Below are positions 29,586 through 39,082 of a stretch of 64,000 nt of DNA, in pieces. Below the pieces are notes generated by a model, which did not search any database, had not been told where the DNA came from, and saw only the letters and a program-made list of their open reading frames with translations. A program made the translations under genes and the position numbers. Every line of letters starts with the position of its first letter. Positions within the stretch are counted from its first letter, which is position 1. The stretch spans positions 1,240,882-1,304,881 of the forward strand of contig NZ_KV880638.1 of NCBI RefSeq assembly GCF_001907695.1, in the 5' to 3' direction. The stretch comes from Thalassospira sp. TSL5-1. GTDB taxonomy: Bacteria; Pseudomonadota; Alphaproteobacteria; Rhodospirillales; Thalassospiraceae.

Positions 29586-31036
29586 GCCTCCGGATTGGTG
29601 CGGGATGCGATGTCGGCGGTGGTGGTGCGCAAATCGGTGAAAAGGTCGCGGAAGGCATCGCCGCGCGCTTCAAAACTTTTGAACTGGTCAAACGACGCAC
29701 AGGCAGGTGACAGCAAAATGACCGGGGCCGATGATGCGGTTGATTCTGTATCTGATGATGTACGCCCCTCGGCCTGGTCCGCCTTGGCCGTTTCAAGGGC
29801 GCGGCGGGTGGCAACATCGAGTGTGCCGCATTGCTCGAACGGGACATGGCCGTTAAGGGTGGTGGCAAAGGCCTCGGCGGCACTACCAATCAGGAAGGCC
29901 TTTTTGATGCGGCCATAAAAGGCGTCAAGCCCGTCAATGCCGCCTTCTTTGGGTTTGCCGCCCAATATCCAGTAAATAGTGTCATAGGCGGACAGGGCCT
30001 TTGCCGTGGCTTCGGCATTGGTGGCCTTGCTGTCATTGACAAAGATGATGCCGTCAATTGTGCCAAGCTGTTCCTGGCGATGCGCCAAACCGGGAAAGGA
30101 CATGATCCCGGCAATAATGTCGCGCGGTGCGACATTGCGCGCCCGGCACAGGGCGTAGGCAAAGGCGATATTTTGCCAGTTATGACGGCCCGGCATATGG
30201 GTAACAGTGGCAAGGTCCAGGATCGGGTCCCGGGCGTTGTCCAGATCATCAATCAGCCAATGATCATCAACATAAACCCCGTGCGGTGCCGGGCCATTTA
30301 CCGAAATTTCCACCATGCGATGGCCGCCTTCGCGGGCCAGTTCGGTGGCCATTTTGGCGCAATGGTCATCATCAATCGAAATGATGGCCCATTTGGGTCC
30401 CTTCTGGCGGGTGAAAATATTGCGTTTCGCCCCGATATAGCCGGTCATGCCACCGTGGCGGTCCAAATGGTCCGGCGTGATGTTCAAAAGCGCGCTGGCA
30501 TCAAAGGCCGCCTGGTCAATCAGGTCCAACTGATAGCTGGAAAGTTCCAGGACATAACAGTCATCGACGCCCAGTGCATCAAACCCCAATACCGGATAAC
30601 CCAAATTACCCCCCACCTGGGTTTTGATGCCTGATTGCGCAATGATATGCGCGGTTAGGGCGGTGGTGGTGGATTTGCCATTGGTACCGGTAATGGCCAG
30701 CATCGGGGTTTCGGCCACCGTGCTGCACAGCAATTCAACGTCACATACAATGGGCTTGCCTGCCCGGCGGGCCTTTTCAGCCGCTGCATGCGGGGTGGGG
30801 AAGGTGGACGGGATGCCGGGGCTGATCACCAGCATTTCCGGCATCGTCCAGTCGCATTCCACCAGATTAACCGGCGCGACATTTAATTCATCTAGCTGAT
30901 GGCGGCTGTCTTCATTGTCATCCCAGGCCCAAACGATGGCACCCGACTTGACCAGAGCCTTCACACTGGCCAGCCCCGATTTGCCAAGGCCCAGAACCGC
31001 CACGGTTTTTCCGCGAAAATGTGAAAGGTCGATCAA
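29582..31036 (-). CDS. murD: UDP-N-acetylmuramoyl-L-alanine--D-glutamate ligase MurD
   Basis: 484 residues. It adds D-Glu to UDP-MurNAc-L-Ala. The N-terminal domain begins GKTVAVLGLGKSGLASVKAL, the ATP loop ITGTNGKSTTTAL is at about residues 114-126, followed by NLGYPVLG and the central ITPDHLDRHGGMTGYIGAK. The C-terminal domain has VNDSKATNAEATAKAL and LLSPACASFDQFKSFEARGDAF. It lies 27 bases after mraY and overlaps ftsW by 4 bp. Confidence 0.97.
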   Translation of the reverse strand: MIDLSHFRGKTVAVLGLGKSGLASVKALVKSGAIVWAWDDNEDSRHQLDELNVAPVNLVECDWTMPEMLVISPGIPSTFPTPHAAAEKARRAGKPIVCDVELLCSTVAETPMLAITGTNGKSTTTALTAHIIAQSGIKTQVGGNLGYPVLGFDALGVDDCYVLELSSYQLDLIDQAAFDASALLNITPDHLDRHGGMTGYIGAKRNIFTRQKGPKWAIISIDDDHCAKMATELAREGGHRMVEISVNGPAPHGVYVDDHWLIDDLDNARDPILDLATVTHMPGRHNWQNIAFAYALCRARNVAPRDIIAGIMSFPGLAHRQEQLGTIDGIIFVNDSKATNAEATAKALSAYDTIYWILGGKPKEGGIDGLDAFYGRIKKAFLIGSAAEAFATTLNGHVPFEQCGTLDVATRRALETAKADQAEGRTSSDTESTASSAPVILLSPACASFDQFKSFEARGDAFRDLFTDLRTTTADIASRTNPEA

Positions 31037-31063
31037 TGTGGTATTCCGATCAAAACAGGGATG

Positions 31064-32152
31064 TTAACGCAGTTTCAGGGTTGCCAGACCAATCAGGGCC
31101 AGAATGACCGAAATGATCCAGAAACGGATAACAATGGTGGGTTCGTGCCAGCCCTTTTTTTCAAAGTGATGGTGCAAAGGCGCCATGCGAAACACGCGCT
31201 TGCCCGTCAGTTTAAAGGAGCCGACCTGAATGATGACCGATATGGTTTCCAGCACGAAAAGCCCGCCAATAATGGCCAGAACAAGTTCATGTTTGGTCAC
31301 AACGGCAACAGCACCCAGTGCCCCGCCCAGGGCCAGCGACCCGGTATCGCCCATAAACACCATTGCCGGCGGCGCGTTGAACCACAAAAAGCCCAAACCA
31401 GCCCCAACAAGTGCGCCCAAAAGAACCGTTAATTCGCCAGACCCGGCAATGTAATGCACCTGCAAATAATCGGCGAACTGGATATTCCCGATCAAATAGG
31501 TGATCAGGGCAAAGCTGGCCGCGGCAATCATGACCGGCACAATGGCAAGGCCATCCAGGCCATCGGTCAGGTTAACTGCGTTTGAGGCCCCCACCATGAC
31601 AAACATGGCAAAGGGGACAAAAAACCAGCCCAGATCTAGCAGCAGGTTTTTAAAGAATGGAAAGGCCAGCTGCGTTGCCAGGGCCGGGTCGGTGTTATAC
31701 GAAATCCACCAGGCGGCAAGGGCGGCAATGGAAAACTGTCCCACCAGTTTGGCCTTGCCCGGCAGGCCCTTGGTATTGCGTTTGGAGACTTTCAGGAAGT
31801 CATCCATAAAACCTAGAAAGCCATAACCGATTGTCACCAGCAGAACGGCCCACACATAGGGGTTTTTCAAATCTGCCCATAACAGGGTGGCAATGCTGGT
31901 GGAAATCAGCAGCAAAAGACCGCCCATTGTCGGCGTGCCTTTTTTCGTCAGAAGGTGGCTTTCCGGCCCGTCCTCGCGAATGGGCTGCCCTTCGTTCTGG
32001 CGGGAACGCAGCATGTTAATCAGCCAGGGACCCAGCACAAATGCCAGCACCAGCGATGTAAAGACCGCGCCGCCGGTCCGAAAGGTGATGTACCGGAACA
32101 GATTAAACAGCGGAAACTGGTCAGCCAGCGGGTATAGCAGGTTATAGAGCAT
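31064..32152 (-). CDS. mraY: Phospho-N-acetylmuramoyl-pentapeptide transferase MraY
   Basis: 362-residue inner membrane enzyme with ten helices that transfers phospho-MurNAc-pentapeptide to undecaprenyl phosphate (lipid I). Key cytosolic loops: [24 protein letters not shown] with the conserved aspartate pair, [28 protein letters not shown] and the HHHFEKKGW histidine motif. Length and order are typical. It lies 22 bases after murF. Confidence 0.97.
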   Translation of the reverse strand: MLYNLLYPLADQFPLFNLFRYITFRTGGAVFTSLVLAFVLGPWLINMLRSRQNEGQPIREDGPESHLLTKKGTPTMGGLLLLISTSIATLLWADLKNPYVWAVLLVTIGYGFLGFMDDFLKVSKRNTKGLPGKAKLVGQFSIAALAAWWISYNTDPALATQLAFPFFKNLLLDLGWFFVPFAMFVMVGASNAVNLTDGLDGLAIVPVMIAAASFALITYLIGNIQFADYLQVHYIAGSGELTVLLGALVGAGLGFLWFNAPPAMVFMGDTGSLALGGALGAVAVVTKHELVLAIIGGLFVLETISVIIQVGSFKLTGKRVFRMAPLHHHFEKKGWHEPTIVIRFWIISVILALIGLATLKLR

Positions 32153-32174
32153 TGGCTCTCGGGTTCCTTATGCG

Positions 32175-33611
32175 TCAGTTGGATGCCGGGGCGGTGCCCG
32201 TCTGGCCCGATTTTAGGGCCGAAACAATTTTAGAAACGTAAATGCCAAGCGATCCTTTGACCAAAACAACGTCACCATCGCCAATTGAAGCTAAAACCGG
32301 GGCAATCGCGTCTTCGGCTGTGTCAAAATGGCCCAAATGGCGTTCTTTTGGCAGCTCTTCGGCCAGCAGGGCCATCATCGGACCCACGGTAAACACACCA
32401 TCGATTCCCAAATGTTCCAGTGGGTGGGCCAGGTCGCGGTGCATTTTTTCGGCCTCGTCGCCCAATTCGCGCATATCGCCCAAAATGGCGATGCGACGGC
32501 CGTTTTCACCGGGTTTTTCGTTCGCCAGCAGTTTAAGGCCCGCCATCATCGAGGTCGGATTGGCGTTATAGGCATCGTCAATGAGCAGATAATGGCCTTT
32601 TTCGCTGCCATCTGCCGCCAGAATGGCAAGGGCATGGCGCGCGCCGCGCCCGGCAGGCGGTGTTACATCGGCCAAATCCTGTGCCGCGCGCACAATATCG
32701 GCACCAATCTGGTCCACGCAGGCCAGCACAGCCAGCGAATTGATCACCCAGTGTTCACCGGGGCAGCCCATGAAATATTCAAGGTCGCGGCCGCCAATGC
32801 GGGCCCGCACGGCACTGCCGCCGGTCACGATATTGGCCTCAAACAGGCGATAGGATGCGGTGGCATCGGTGCCGAAACTTTTGATATTGGTAATACCCAG
32901 TTCCTTTGCCCGGCGGGCCAGGGTAAAATAATGGATGTTGTCGCGGTTCAAAATGACCGCGCCATCCGTGTTCAGCCCGTCAAATATCTCCGACTTGGCC
33001 TTGGCGATTTCGGCCTCATCTTTGAAATATTCGGTGTGTGCGCCAACCACTGTCGTAATCAGGGCGACTTCTGGTTTGACCATTTGAACCAGCGGCGAAA
33101 TTTCGCCCGGATGGTTCATGCCGATTTCAAAAACCCCATATTGGGCATCGGCCGGCAGGGTTGCCAGGCTCAGCGGTACACCCCAGTGATTATTGAAGCT
33201 GGACGGGCTGGCGTGGGTTTTGGCCTGTTCGCCCAGCACATATTTCAGGGCTTCCTTGGTGCCGGTTTTGCCGACACTGCCGGTAATGGCAATGATTTTT
33301 GCCTTGCTGCGTGCACGCCCGGCCATGCCAAGGCGCACCATTGCATCCAGGGTGTCATCAACAATCAGGGCCGGGGCATCTTTGGGCAGCACGGATGCGT
33401 CCGATACCAGGGCGGCACGGCAACCGGCCTCAAATGCCTTGGTAACAAATTCATGACCATCAAAATTCGGACCTTTAAGCGCGATAAACAGGTCGCCGGG
33501 CCGGGTTTTGCGGCTGTCGATAGAAATGCCACTTACCTGCCAGTCACCAGCGACAATACCGCCGGTGGCAGATACGGCGTCCTCGGCCGTCCATAAAACA
33601 GCTTCACTCAT
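32175..33611 (-). CDS. murF: UDP-N-acetylmuramoyl-tripeptide--D-alanyl-D-alanine ligase MurF
   Basis: 478 residues. It attaches the D-Ala-D-Ala made by Ddl, completing the UDP-MurNAc-pentapeptide. N-terminal substrate domain (about 1-105; SIDSRKTRPGDLFIALKG), P-loop ITGSVGKTGTKEAL at about 109-122, the central MNHPGEISPLVQMVKPEVALITTV, and the C-terminal IDDAYNANPTSMMAGLKLL. It is separated from murE by 107 bases that contain a striking inverted repeat. Confidence 0.97.
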   Translation of the reverse strand: MSEAVLWTAEDAVSATGGIVAGDWQVSGISIDSRKTRPGDLFIALKGPNFDGHEFVTKAFEAGCRAALVSDASVLPKDAPALIVDDTLDAMVRLGMAGRARSKAKIIAITGSVGKTGTKEALKYVLGEQAKTHASPSSFNNHWGVPLSLATLPADAQYGVFEIGMNHPGEISPLVQMVKPEVALITTVVGAHTEYFKDEAEIAKAKSEIFDGLNTDGAVILNRDNIHYFTLARRAKELGITNIKSFGTDATASYRLFEANIVTGGSAVRARIGGRDLEYFMGCPGEHWVINSLAVLACVDQIGADIVRAAQDLADVTPPAGRGARHALAILAADGSEKGHYLLIDDAYNANPTSMMAGLKLLANEKPGENGRRIAILGDMRELGDEAEKMHRDLAHPLEHLGIDGVFTVGPMMALLAEELPKERHLGHFDTAEDAIAPVLASIGDGDVVLVKGSLGIYVSKIVSALKSGQTGTAPASN

Positions 33612-33668
33612 CGCGTTTCTTCTTTCTGTTGGTCTGGTCGTCTGTCTGGCAGCTTGCGCCCACGTCCT

Positions 33669-33707
33669 GCCGGTTAATGTGCCCGCGTTGCAGGCACATT
33701 AACCGGC
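33669..33707. repeat. Perfect 15-bp inverted repeat between murE and murF
   Basis: GCCGGTTAATGTGCC (33669-33683) and GGCACATTAACCGGC (33693-33707) are exact reverse complements around a 9-base loop. On the transcribed minus strand the hairpin begins 11 bases after the murE stop and ends 57 bases before the murF start. There is no T-run, so classical intrinsic termination is unlikely. An mRNA processing or stability element, an attenuator or a protein-binding palindrome remain possible. Confidence 0.75.
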
Positions 33708-33718
33708 TATGGCAGGTG

Positions 33719-35179
33719 TCAGTTTCCGCCCAGCAAAATATTGCGGGCAACAGCAGCATCGTCGAACGGCAATACCGTTCCCTTCACGATCTGGCCGCGC
33801 TCGTGCCCTTTGCCTGCAATAATCAGAATGTCATTGCGTTGCAAGATGCCAATGCCACGTTTGATGGCCTCGGCCCGGTCGCCAATTTCAACCGCGCCTT
33901 CGCACGCGGCCTTGATGGCAGCGCGAATGGTTGCGGGGTCTTCACTACGCGGGTTGTCATCGGTGATGATGGCAATATCGGCATGTTCTTTTACCACACG
34001 CCCCATTTCCGGGCGTTTGCCGGTATCGCGATCACCGCCAGCACCAAAAACGCAAACCACCCGGCCCTTGCAATGGGGGCGAACGGCCTTGATCACGGTT
34101 TCAAGGGCGTCGGGGGTGTGGGCGTAATCGACAAAAACCGGCGCGCCAAATTTGGTTTTACCCACCAGTTCCAGGCGGCCGCGCACACCTTCGAGTTTTT
34201 CAAGCGCATTTACGGCGGCTTCAACATCCGCGCCAGAGGCAATTACGATGCCCAGGGCAGCCAGGGCATTCATGATCTGGAAGGTGCCCATCAGGGGCAG
34301 ATGAACATTATATTCCGCATCCTCGATCGCAATGCGAATTTGCGTGCCGGTGGCGTCGGGCTTGGCTGACAGAAGCTTTATGCCATTCCCCTTCACACCA
34401 TAGGACAGAACATTAATCCCGCGATCCTGGCAGATATGGCGTAATTTGTCATATTGGGGGATATCGGCATTGATGACGGCGGTGCCATCCGTTGTCAGCA
34501 ATTCGCCAAACAGGCGGGCCTTGGCAGTGAAATATTTGTCGAGATCGCCGTGATAATCCAGATGGTCCCGCGACAGGTTGGTAAAGGCGGCAACCTTTAT
34601 TTTCACTCCGTCAAGGCGGTACTGGTCCAGCCCGTGCGAACTTGCTTCCATTGCGACATGGGTAACGCCGATGTCGCACATATCGGCCAGCGAATGATGC
34701 AAGGCGACCGGGTCTGGCGTGGTGAGCGAACCGGGAATTTTCGCTCCGGCCGCGCGAATACCCAGCGTGCCGATCGAGCCGGAAAGCTTGCCCAGGATTG
34801 TCCAGAGCTGTTCGGTGAAAACCGCCGTCGAGGTTTTGCCATTGGTGCCGGTAATGGCAGCAATGGTTTCAGGCTGGTGGCCATAAAAGCGTGCGGCAAG
34901 CTGCGCGTAACGCTGACGCGGGTTTTCAACCGGAATAAGCGGCACGGTAATGGCCGGTTCTTTCGGGGTATCTTTGGGGGCCAAAATGGCCGATGCGCCC
35001 GCGCGCAGGGCGTCTTTGATGTATTTGGTGCCGTCGTCGCGCGCCCCCTGGAGGGCGGCGAACATATATCCTTCACGCACAGCGCGTGAATCTGCTGTCA
35101 GGCCCTTGATGTCCGGGTCTTGTCCCTGGGCATGTTTCATTGCTGCCTGATCTCCTGCCATAAGCTCAGAAAGACGCAA
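33719..35179 (-). CDS. murE: UDP-N-acetylmuramoyl-L-alanyl-D-glutamate--2,6-diaminopimelate ligase MurE
   Basis: 486 residues. It adds the third stem-peptide residue. The N-terminal domain has GLTADSRAVREGYMFAALQG and the P-loop is ITGTNGKTSTAVF. The substrate-specificity motif DNPR is at residues 408-411 (TDDNPRSEDP), the mark of meso-diaminopimelate rather than lysine ligases. The start overlaps ftsI by 14 bp. A 107-base gap with a hairpin separates it from murF, one of the few breaks in this part of the cluster. Confidence 0.97.
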   Translation of the reverse strand: MRLSELMAGDQAAMKHAQGQDPDIKGLTADSRAVREGYMFAALQGARDDGTKYIKDALRAGASAILAPKDTPKEPAITVPLIPVENPRQRYAQLAARFYGHQPETIAAITGTNGKTSTAVFTEQLWTILGKLSGSIGTLGIRAAGAKIPGSLTTPDPVALHHSLADMCDIGVTHVAMEASSHGLDQYRLDGVKIKVAAFTNLSRDHLDYHGDLDKYFTAKARLFGELLTTDGTAVINADIPQYDKLRHICQDRGINVLSYGVKGNGIKLLSAKPDATGTQIRIAIEDAEYNVHLPLMGTFQIMNALAALGIVIASGADVEAAVNALEKLEGVRGRLELVGKTKFGAPVFVDYAHTPDALETVIKAVRPHCKGRVVCVFGAGGDRDTGKRPEMGRVVKEHADIAIITDDNPRSEDPATIRAAIKAACEGAVEIGDRAEAIKRGIGILQRNDILIIAGKGHERGQIVKGTVLPFDDAAVARNILLGGN

Positions 35180-36884
35180 GTTTGCGTTCCTCCTTGCGAA
35201 GATCCAATCGCAACGCCTGCTCTATTTCCGGCGCCTTCGCGTACGCCGGTTCAATCCCGAGAAGGGGAGCAATACGTGTCACAACCTTGCCAACGGCCGG
35301 GGCTGAAACCCAGCCCGCCGTGGCATAACCAAAAGTTTCTTTTGTGCCTTGTGGTCCATCCAGCGTTACAAGAACCGCATAGCGCGGGTCCTGCATCGGG
35401 AAGGCGGCCACAAAGGTAGACATTCGGGCATTCTTGACGTAGCGCCCGTTTACAAGTTTATCCGCCGTGCCGGTTTTACCCCCAAGGAAGTAACCCGGAA
35501 CGTCGGCTTTTTTGCCTGATCCTTCAGTGACGACAAGGCGCATCAGGCGGCGCATTTCGTCAGACGTCTTTTTGGAAATCACCCGCACACCGGCCGGTGC
35601 GCCATCCTGTTTCAGGATGGTGCTGGGGCGGCGAATGCCCCCATTGGAAATGGTGGCAATGCCATTGACCAGTTGCAGTGGTGTGACTGCGATGCCGTGC
35701 CCGTAGGAAATCGTCATCAGGTTGATTTCGCGCCACGGATTGGGCAGCAGGGGGGCACCAACTTCGGGCAGTTCGACATCGGATGTGTCGAGAAAGCCAA
35801 AAGCCTTCATGTATTTCTTTTGGGTATCAATGCCAAATTCCATCGCCATCCGGGCTGACCCGATATTCGAGCTGTAGGCCAGAATTTCCGGCACCGTCAG
35901 CCAGCGGTTTTCGGCATGGAAGTCATGGATGCTAAACCGGGCAACGCGCAGCGGCTTGGTGGCATCATAGGTGCTGTTCAATGTTGCCGTGCCGGTATCG
36001 AGCGCAATGGCGGCATTAAACAGTTTAAAGACTGATCCCTGTTCATAAACACCCAGGGTGGCGCGGTTAAAACGCGCATCGGCCGGGCCCTGGCCGGGGC
36101 GGTGCGGGTCAAAGTCGGGCAGGGAAACCATGCCCAGTACTTCGCCGGTGTAAATGTCCATCACCAGGCCGGTGGCACCTGCCGCACTATAGGTTTGCAT
36201 CGCGCTTGCGACTTCGGCGCGCAGGGCATGCTGCACGCGAATATCAACCGACAGGCGCAGCGGGCCGGAATTGCTGCGCAGGTCATTGTCAAATTCGCGT
36301 TCGGCCCCGGCAATACCGTTATTGTCGATGTCGGTAAAACCCAGAACATGGGCAAACAGGCGGCCCTGCGGGTAAACACGGCGTTCTTCGCGCTGGAAGT
36401 TCAGGCCGGGAATGCCCAGCGCATTAACTTTGTATTGCTGGTCCGGTGTCAGGTTACGCCGTATCCAGACAAACGCCTTTTGCGAGCCCAGATGGCGGAT
36501 CAGCGTATCGCGATCCAACCCTGGCAGCACGGTCAGCAAATGATCTGCCGCCCCCACCGGGTCCTTGATGACACGGGCATCGGCATAAAGCGAACTGGTC
36601 GGAAGGTCAGTCGCCAGCAAAATGCCGTTGCGGTCCACAATATCGGCGCGCTCGGTTTTCAGCTCGCGGCTGTCGGTGCCGGCTGTCAGGTCCGGTTCGT
36701 TGCCCTGTTTCAGAACGGTGGCATTAAACAGGCCCCCGGCAATCCACAAAAAGCCGATGCCAAACATGATGCCGGTAATAAAAATGCGATTACGCGCTGT
36801 TTCCAGCGCGTGCTTTTCACGTTGTTCCGGGCCAAGTTCGGGGCGATCACCGCGCAGCCAGTATGAAAACCGCAACAGGTTCAT
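35166..36884 (-). CDS. ftsI: Septal peptidoglycan transpeptidase FtsI (PBP3)
   Basis: 572-residue class B penicillin-binding protein that crosslinks septal peptidoglycan. One membrane helix at about residues 33-55 anchors it; the dimerisation domain follows (DIVDRNGILLATDLP; RVYPQGRLFAHVLGFTD). The transpeptidase domain has the nucleophile S284 in SVFK, SSN at 338-340 and KTG at 470-472. It overlaps ftsL by 4 bp at its start and murE by 14 bp at its end. Confidence 0.97.
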   Translation of the reverse strand: MNLLRFSYWLRGDRPELGPEQREKHALETARNRIFITGIMFGIGFLWIAGGLFNATVLKQGNEPDLTAGTDSRELKTERADIVDRNGILLATDLPTSSLYADARVIKDPVGAADHLLTVLPGLDRDTLIRHLGSQKAFVWIRRNLTPDQQYKVNALGIPGLNFQREERRVYPQGRLFAHVLGFTDIDNNGIAGAEREFDNDLRSNSGPLRLSVDIRVQHALRAEVASAMQTYSAAGATGLVMDIYTGEVLGMVSLPDFDPHRPGQGPADARFNRATLGVYEQGSVFKLFNAAIALDTGTATLNSTYDATKPLRVARFSIHDFHAENRWLTVPEILAYSSNIGSARMAMEFGIDTQKKYMKAFGFLDTSDVELPEVGAPLLPNPWREINLMTISYGHGIAVTPLQLVNGIATISNGGIRRPSTILKQDGAPAGVRVISKKTSDEMRRLMRLVVTEGSGKKADVPGYFLGGKTGTADKLVNGRYVKNARMSTFVAAFPMQDPRYAVLVTLDGPQGTKETFGYATAGWVSAPAVGKVVTRIAPLLGIEPAYAKAPEIEQALRLDLRKEERKLASF

Positions 36885-37324
36885 TGTGTACCCTCCCCAT
36901 CAGCCGGGGCCGGAATGGCGGCACTTGGACCATCAATGATCATGTTTTCCGCCGCCTCGTCATAGGCGCGGTCAGACGGGCGGTCCCGTGGGGCGGGCAT
37001 ATAGGCAACGGCCTCGCCAAATTTGTCCAGACGATAACGTTTGGCATCGGTGTCGGTCGGGATATTATCGATGCTGGCCATCTGAAGGGGTTGAATCTGC
37101 TGAAGTTTCAGATATTCCTTTGCCAGTTTCTCGATCCGGGCTGGGGAATTCAGATAGCTCCATTCCGCCTGGAAAACATGGATGCTTTCCTGCTCGTCCA
37201 GGATTTCCGACTGGATGGAGGCATAACGGCGCTCGAGCCGTTCCACCTCGTGCGAAATCCAGTAGGTGCCCACCCCGATCAGAACGGTCATTACAAACCA
37301 GAAAGCCGTCATGATCTTTGTCAT
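36881..37324 (-). CDS. ftsL: Cell division protein FtsL-like
   Basis: 147-residue bitopic membrane protein. A short cytosolic start, one membrane helix (about residues 6-23) and a periplasmic coiled coil (SHEVERLERRYASIQSEILDEQESIHVFQAEWSYLNSPARIEKLAKEYL) match FtsL, which with FtsQ and FtsB activates FtsW-FtsI. The C-terminal 50 residues are poorly conserved and Pro/Ala/Asp-rich. Assignment rests on topology and the invariant position between rsmH and ftsI, with 4-bp overlaps on both sides. Confidence 0.9.
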   Translation of the reverse strand: MTKIMTAFWFVMTVLIGVGTYWISHEVERLERRYASIQSEILDEQESIHVFQAEWSYLNSPARIEKLAKEYLKLQQIQPLQMASIDNIPTDTDAKRYRLDKFGEAVAYMPAPRDRPSDRAYDEAAENMIIDGPSAAIPAPADGEGTQ

Positions 37325-38316
37325 GCGATACCTCCGGTCTGGCGGGCGGTAGAGGGCACGTCGTTGCGTGCCGCAGCGCGCAGCTTGGCCGAACGTGCAC
37401 GCGGATTGGCACGCAATTCATCCTTTTGCGCGGTCACAGCCTTGCGGCTAAGGCTGGCAAAGGTTGGCTTTGCCACTTCGGGTTCACCTGGCAGGCGGCG
37501 GGACAGTTTGCCAGGATCGCCGCAGCGTTCCTTGAAAAAGGTTTTCACCAGTCGGTCTTCCAGCGAATGGAAGGTAACAACCACCAAACGTCCGCCGGGT
37601 TTCAGCATGGCTTCGGCAGCATTTAAGGCGCGGTCCAGTTCGCCCAGTTCGTCATTCACATGAATGCGCAGGCCCTGAAAGGTGCGGGTGGCAGGGTCAA
37701 TGCCGTCTTTGGATTTGCGCACGACAGACCGCACCGCACTGGCAAGCTGACCGGTGGAGGTAAAGGGCGTTTCTTCGCGCATTTCAACAATTTTGCGGGC
37801 AACCTTGCGCGAGGCGCGTTCTTCGCCAAACCGGTAAATGACATTGGCAATGTCTTCTTCATCGGCGGTGTTGACAAAATCGGCCGCACTGGGGCCGGAC
37901 ATCGACATGCGCATATCCAGCGGACCATCGGTGCGGAAGGAAAAACCACGCTCCGCCTGGTCAAGCTGCATGGAGGATACGCCAATATCCAGAACAATGC
38001 CGTCAACCTGTTCAACGCCGTGTGCAGGCAGCAGGGTTGCCATCTCGCCAAAGCAGCCTTCGACCATATGAAAGCGGCCTTGATAGTCCGCCTCGAGTTT
38101 ATGGCCGGTTTCAACCGCACTCGGGTCGCGGTCAATGCCGTAAAGCGTGCAGGGCGCATGGTCCAGAATGGCACGGCTATAGCCACCGGCGCCAAAGGTG
38201 CCATCGACCATGACTTCGCCGTCGGCCGGGCTTAGATGTTCCAGAACTTCGCGCAGCAAAACGGGTTTGTGCGGATTGGCAGGTGACGGATCAAAAGGCA
38301 GCGGGTTGGTCATCAT
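37321..38316 (-). CDS. rsmH: 16S rRNA (cytosine(1402)-N(4))-methyltransferase RsmH (MraW)
   Basis: 331 residues. It methylates C1402 of 16S rRNA in the decoding centre using S-adenosylmethionine. Motifs: HKPVLLREVLEHLSPADGEVMVDGTFGAGGYSRAIL at the N terminus containing the SAM loop, DIGVSSMQLDQAERGFSFRTDGPLDMRM, and the C-terminal VVVTFHSLEDRLVKTFFKE. Length is normal. It is coupled by 4-bp overlaps to mraZ upstream and ftsL downstream. Confidence 0.97.
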   Translation of the reverse strand: MMTNPLPFDPSPANPHKPVLLREVLEHLSPADGEVMVDGTFGAGGYSRAILDHAPCTLYGIDRDPSAVETGHKLEADYQGRFHMVEGCFGEMATLLPAHGVEQVDGIVLDIGVSSMQLDQAERGFSFRTDGPLDMRMSMSGPSAADFVNTADEEDIANVIYRFGEERASRKVARKIVEMREETPFTSTGQLASAVRSVVRKSKDGIDPATRTFQGLRIHVNDELGELDRALNAAEAMLKPGGRLVVVTFHSLEDRLVKTFFKERCGDPGKLSRRLPGEPEVAKPTFASLSRKAVTAQKDELRANPRARSAKLRAAARNDVPSTARQTGGIA

Positions 38317-38909
38317 GCGTCATCCTCTGGCAGGTCGGGTTCAGAGGAGGCGTTGCCAGCAGCGGCGCGTGCCGGCATGGCAGATGCCGGTTTCAGCTTC
38401 AGCGTGGAACCGCGATTGACCAGGCGGGTGCGGCTGGCGGTTTTGCGGTCAGTAAAGGTCTCGGGGTTCCAGATGCGGAAGGTCCGGCCACGGCCGACAA
38501 AGGCCACCTGGTCGGTGATACCGGCATAATCGATCAGTTCGGGCGGCAGAATGATACGGCCTTCGCCGTCAAAGGGCAGGGCATGGGAGGCACCAAGAAT
38601 GGTATCGGCCAGGTCTTCGGCTTCGTCCGAGAACATCTCCATGTCGTCCAGCGAGGCGGCAATGCGCTCCATATGGCTTTCAGAGCAGCCCTCGATGGTG
38701 GGTTCCTTGGGGGACTCATAGACGTAAATACCGGCAAAGCCATCGGCTTCCAGGGCGGCACGGAACCTTTTGGGCACGGAGACGCGCCCTTTCCGGTCCA
38801 GTTTGTGAATGTGCGTCCCTGTGAACAGCACCCGCCTAAATCCCCTGCTCATGACCGCTGGATAACGAAGTTTGGAAAGAGACATCGTAACCAGACGTCT
38901 GTGCCCCAC
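38313..38909 (-). CDS. mraZ: Transcriptional regulator MraZ, first gene of the dcw cluster
   Basis: DNA-binding protein with two SpoVT/AbrB-like half-domains, visible as HKLDRKGRVSVPKRFRAAL and, about 75 residues later, LPFDGEGRIILPPELIDYAG. MraZ forms a ring and represses its own operon by binding tandem GTGGG-type boxes; such boxes are abundant just upstream here. The longest frame (GTG at 38909) gives 198 residues. Internal ATGs at 38885 and 38852 would give 190 or 179 and are equally possible, as none has a clear ribosome site. An extra C-terminal tail of about 35 residues (after NPETFTDRK) is Ala/Ser-rich. Confidence 0.93.
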   Translation of the reverse strand: MGHRRLVTMSLSKLRYPAVMSRGFRRVLFTGTHIHKLDRKGRVSVPKRFRAALEADGFAGIYVYESPKEPTIEGCSESHMERIAASLDDMEMFSDEAEDLADTILGASHALPFDGEGRIILPPELIDYAGITDQVAFVGRGRTFRIWNPETFTDRKTASRTRLVNRGSTLKLKPASAMPARAAAGNASSEPDLPEDDA

Positions 38910-38935
38910 TTGGCACTGCCAAAATGCCTGTTTAA

Positions 38936-38979
38936 TGGGGTATCATGGGATCATATGGGGGTCAATGGGATTTGATGGG
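38936..38979 (+). promoter_or_regulatory. MraZ-box array 1: five TGGG repeats at exact 10-bp spacing
   Basis: TGGG starts at 38936, 38946, 38956, 38966 and 38976 on the plus strand, always preceded by A, with exact 10-bp periodicity. This is the spacing known for MraZ operators (TGGG-type boxes separated by short spacers). The array ends 27 bases upstream of the GTG start of mraZ, so occupancy would block transcription of the dcw operon. Confidence 0.75.
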
Positions 38980-39082
38980 TCTAACTGTGATATTTGTGGG
39001 CAATTCTGCCCTTTTTCGGCCTTTTTCCCAAACGGCAAATAGGTAACAAAAGGTGCAATTTCAGTACGTTTTTGCCTTTTGG

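Noticed and set aside
32328-33596. 422-codon open frame on the plus strand opposite murF
   Set aside because: murF is unmistakable by motifs and length. The opposite frame has no domain and no ribosome site.
16892-38909. Possible horizontal acquisition of parts of the dcw cluster
   Set aside because: Gene order, overlaps and codon style are uniform and typical. There are no mobile-element remains at the gaps.
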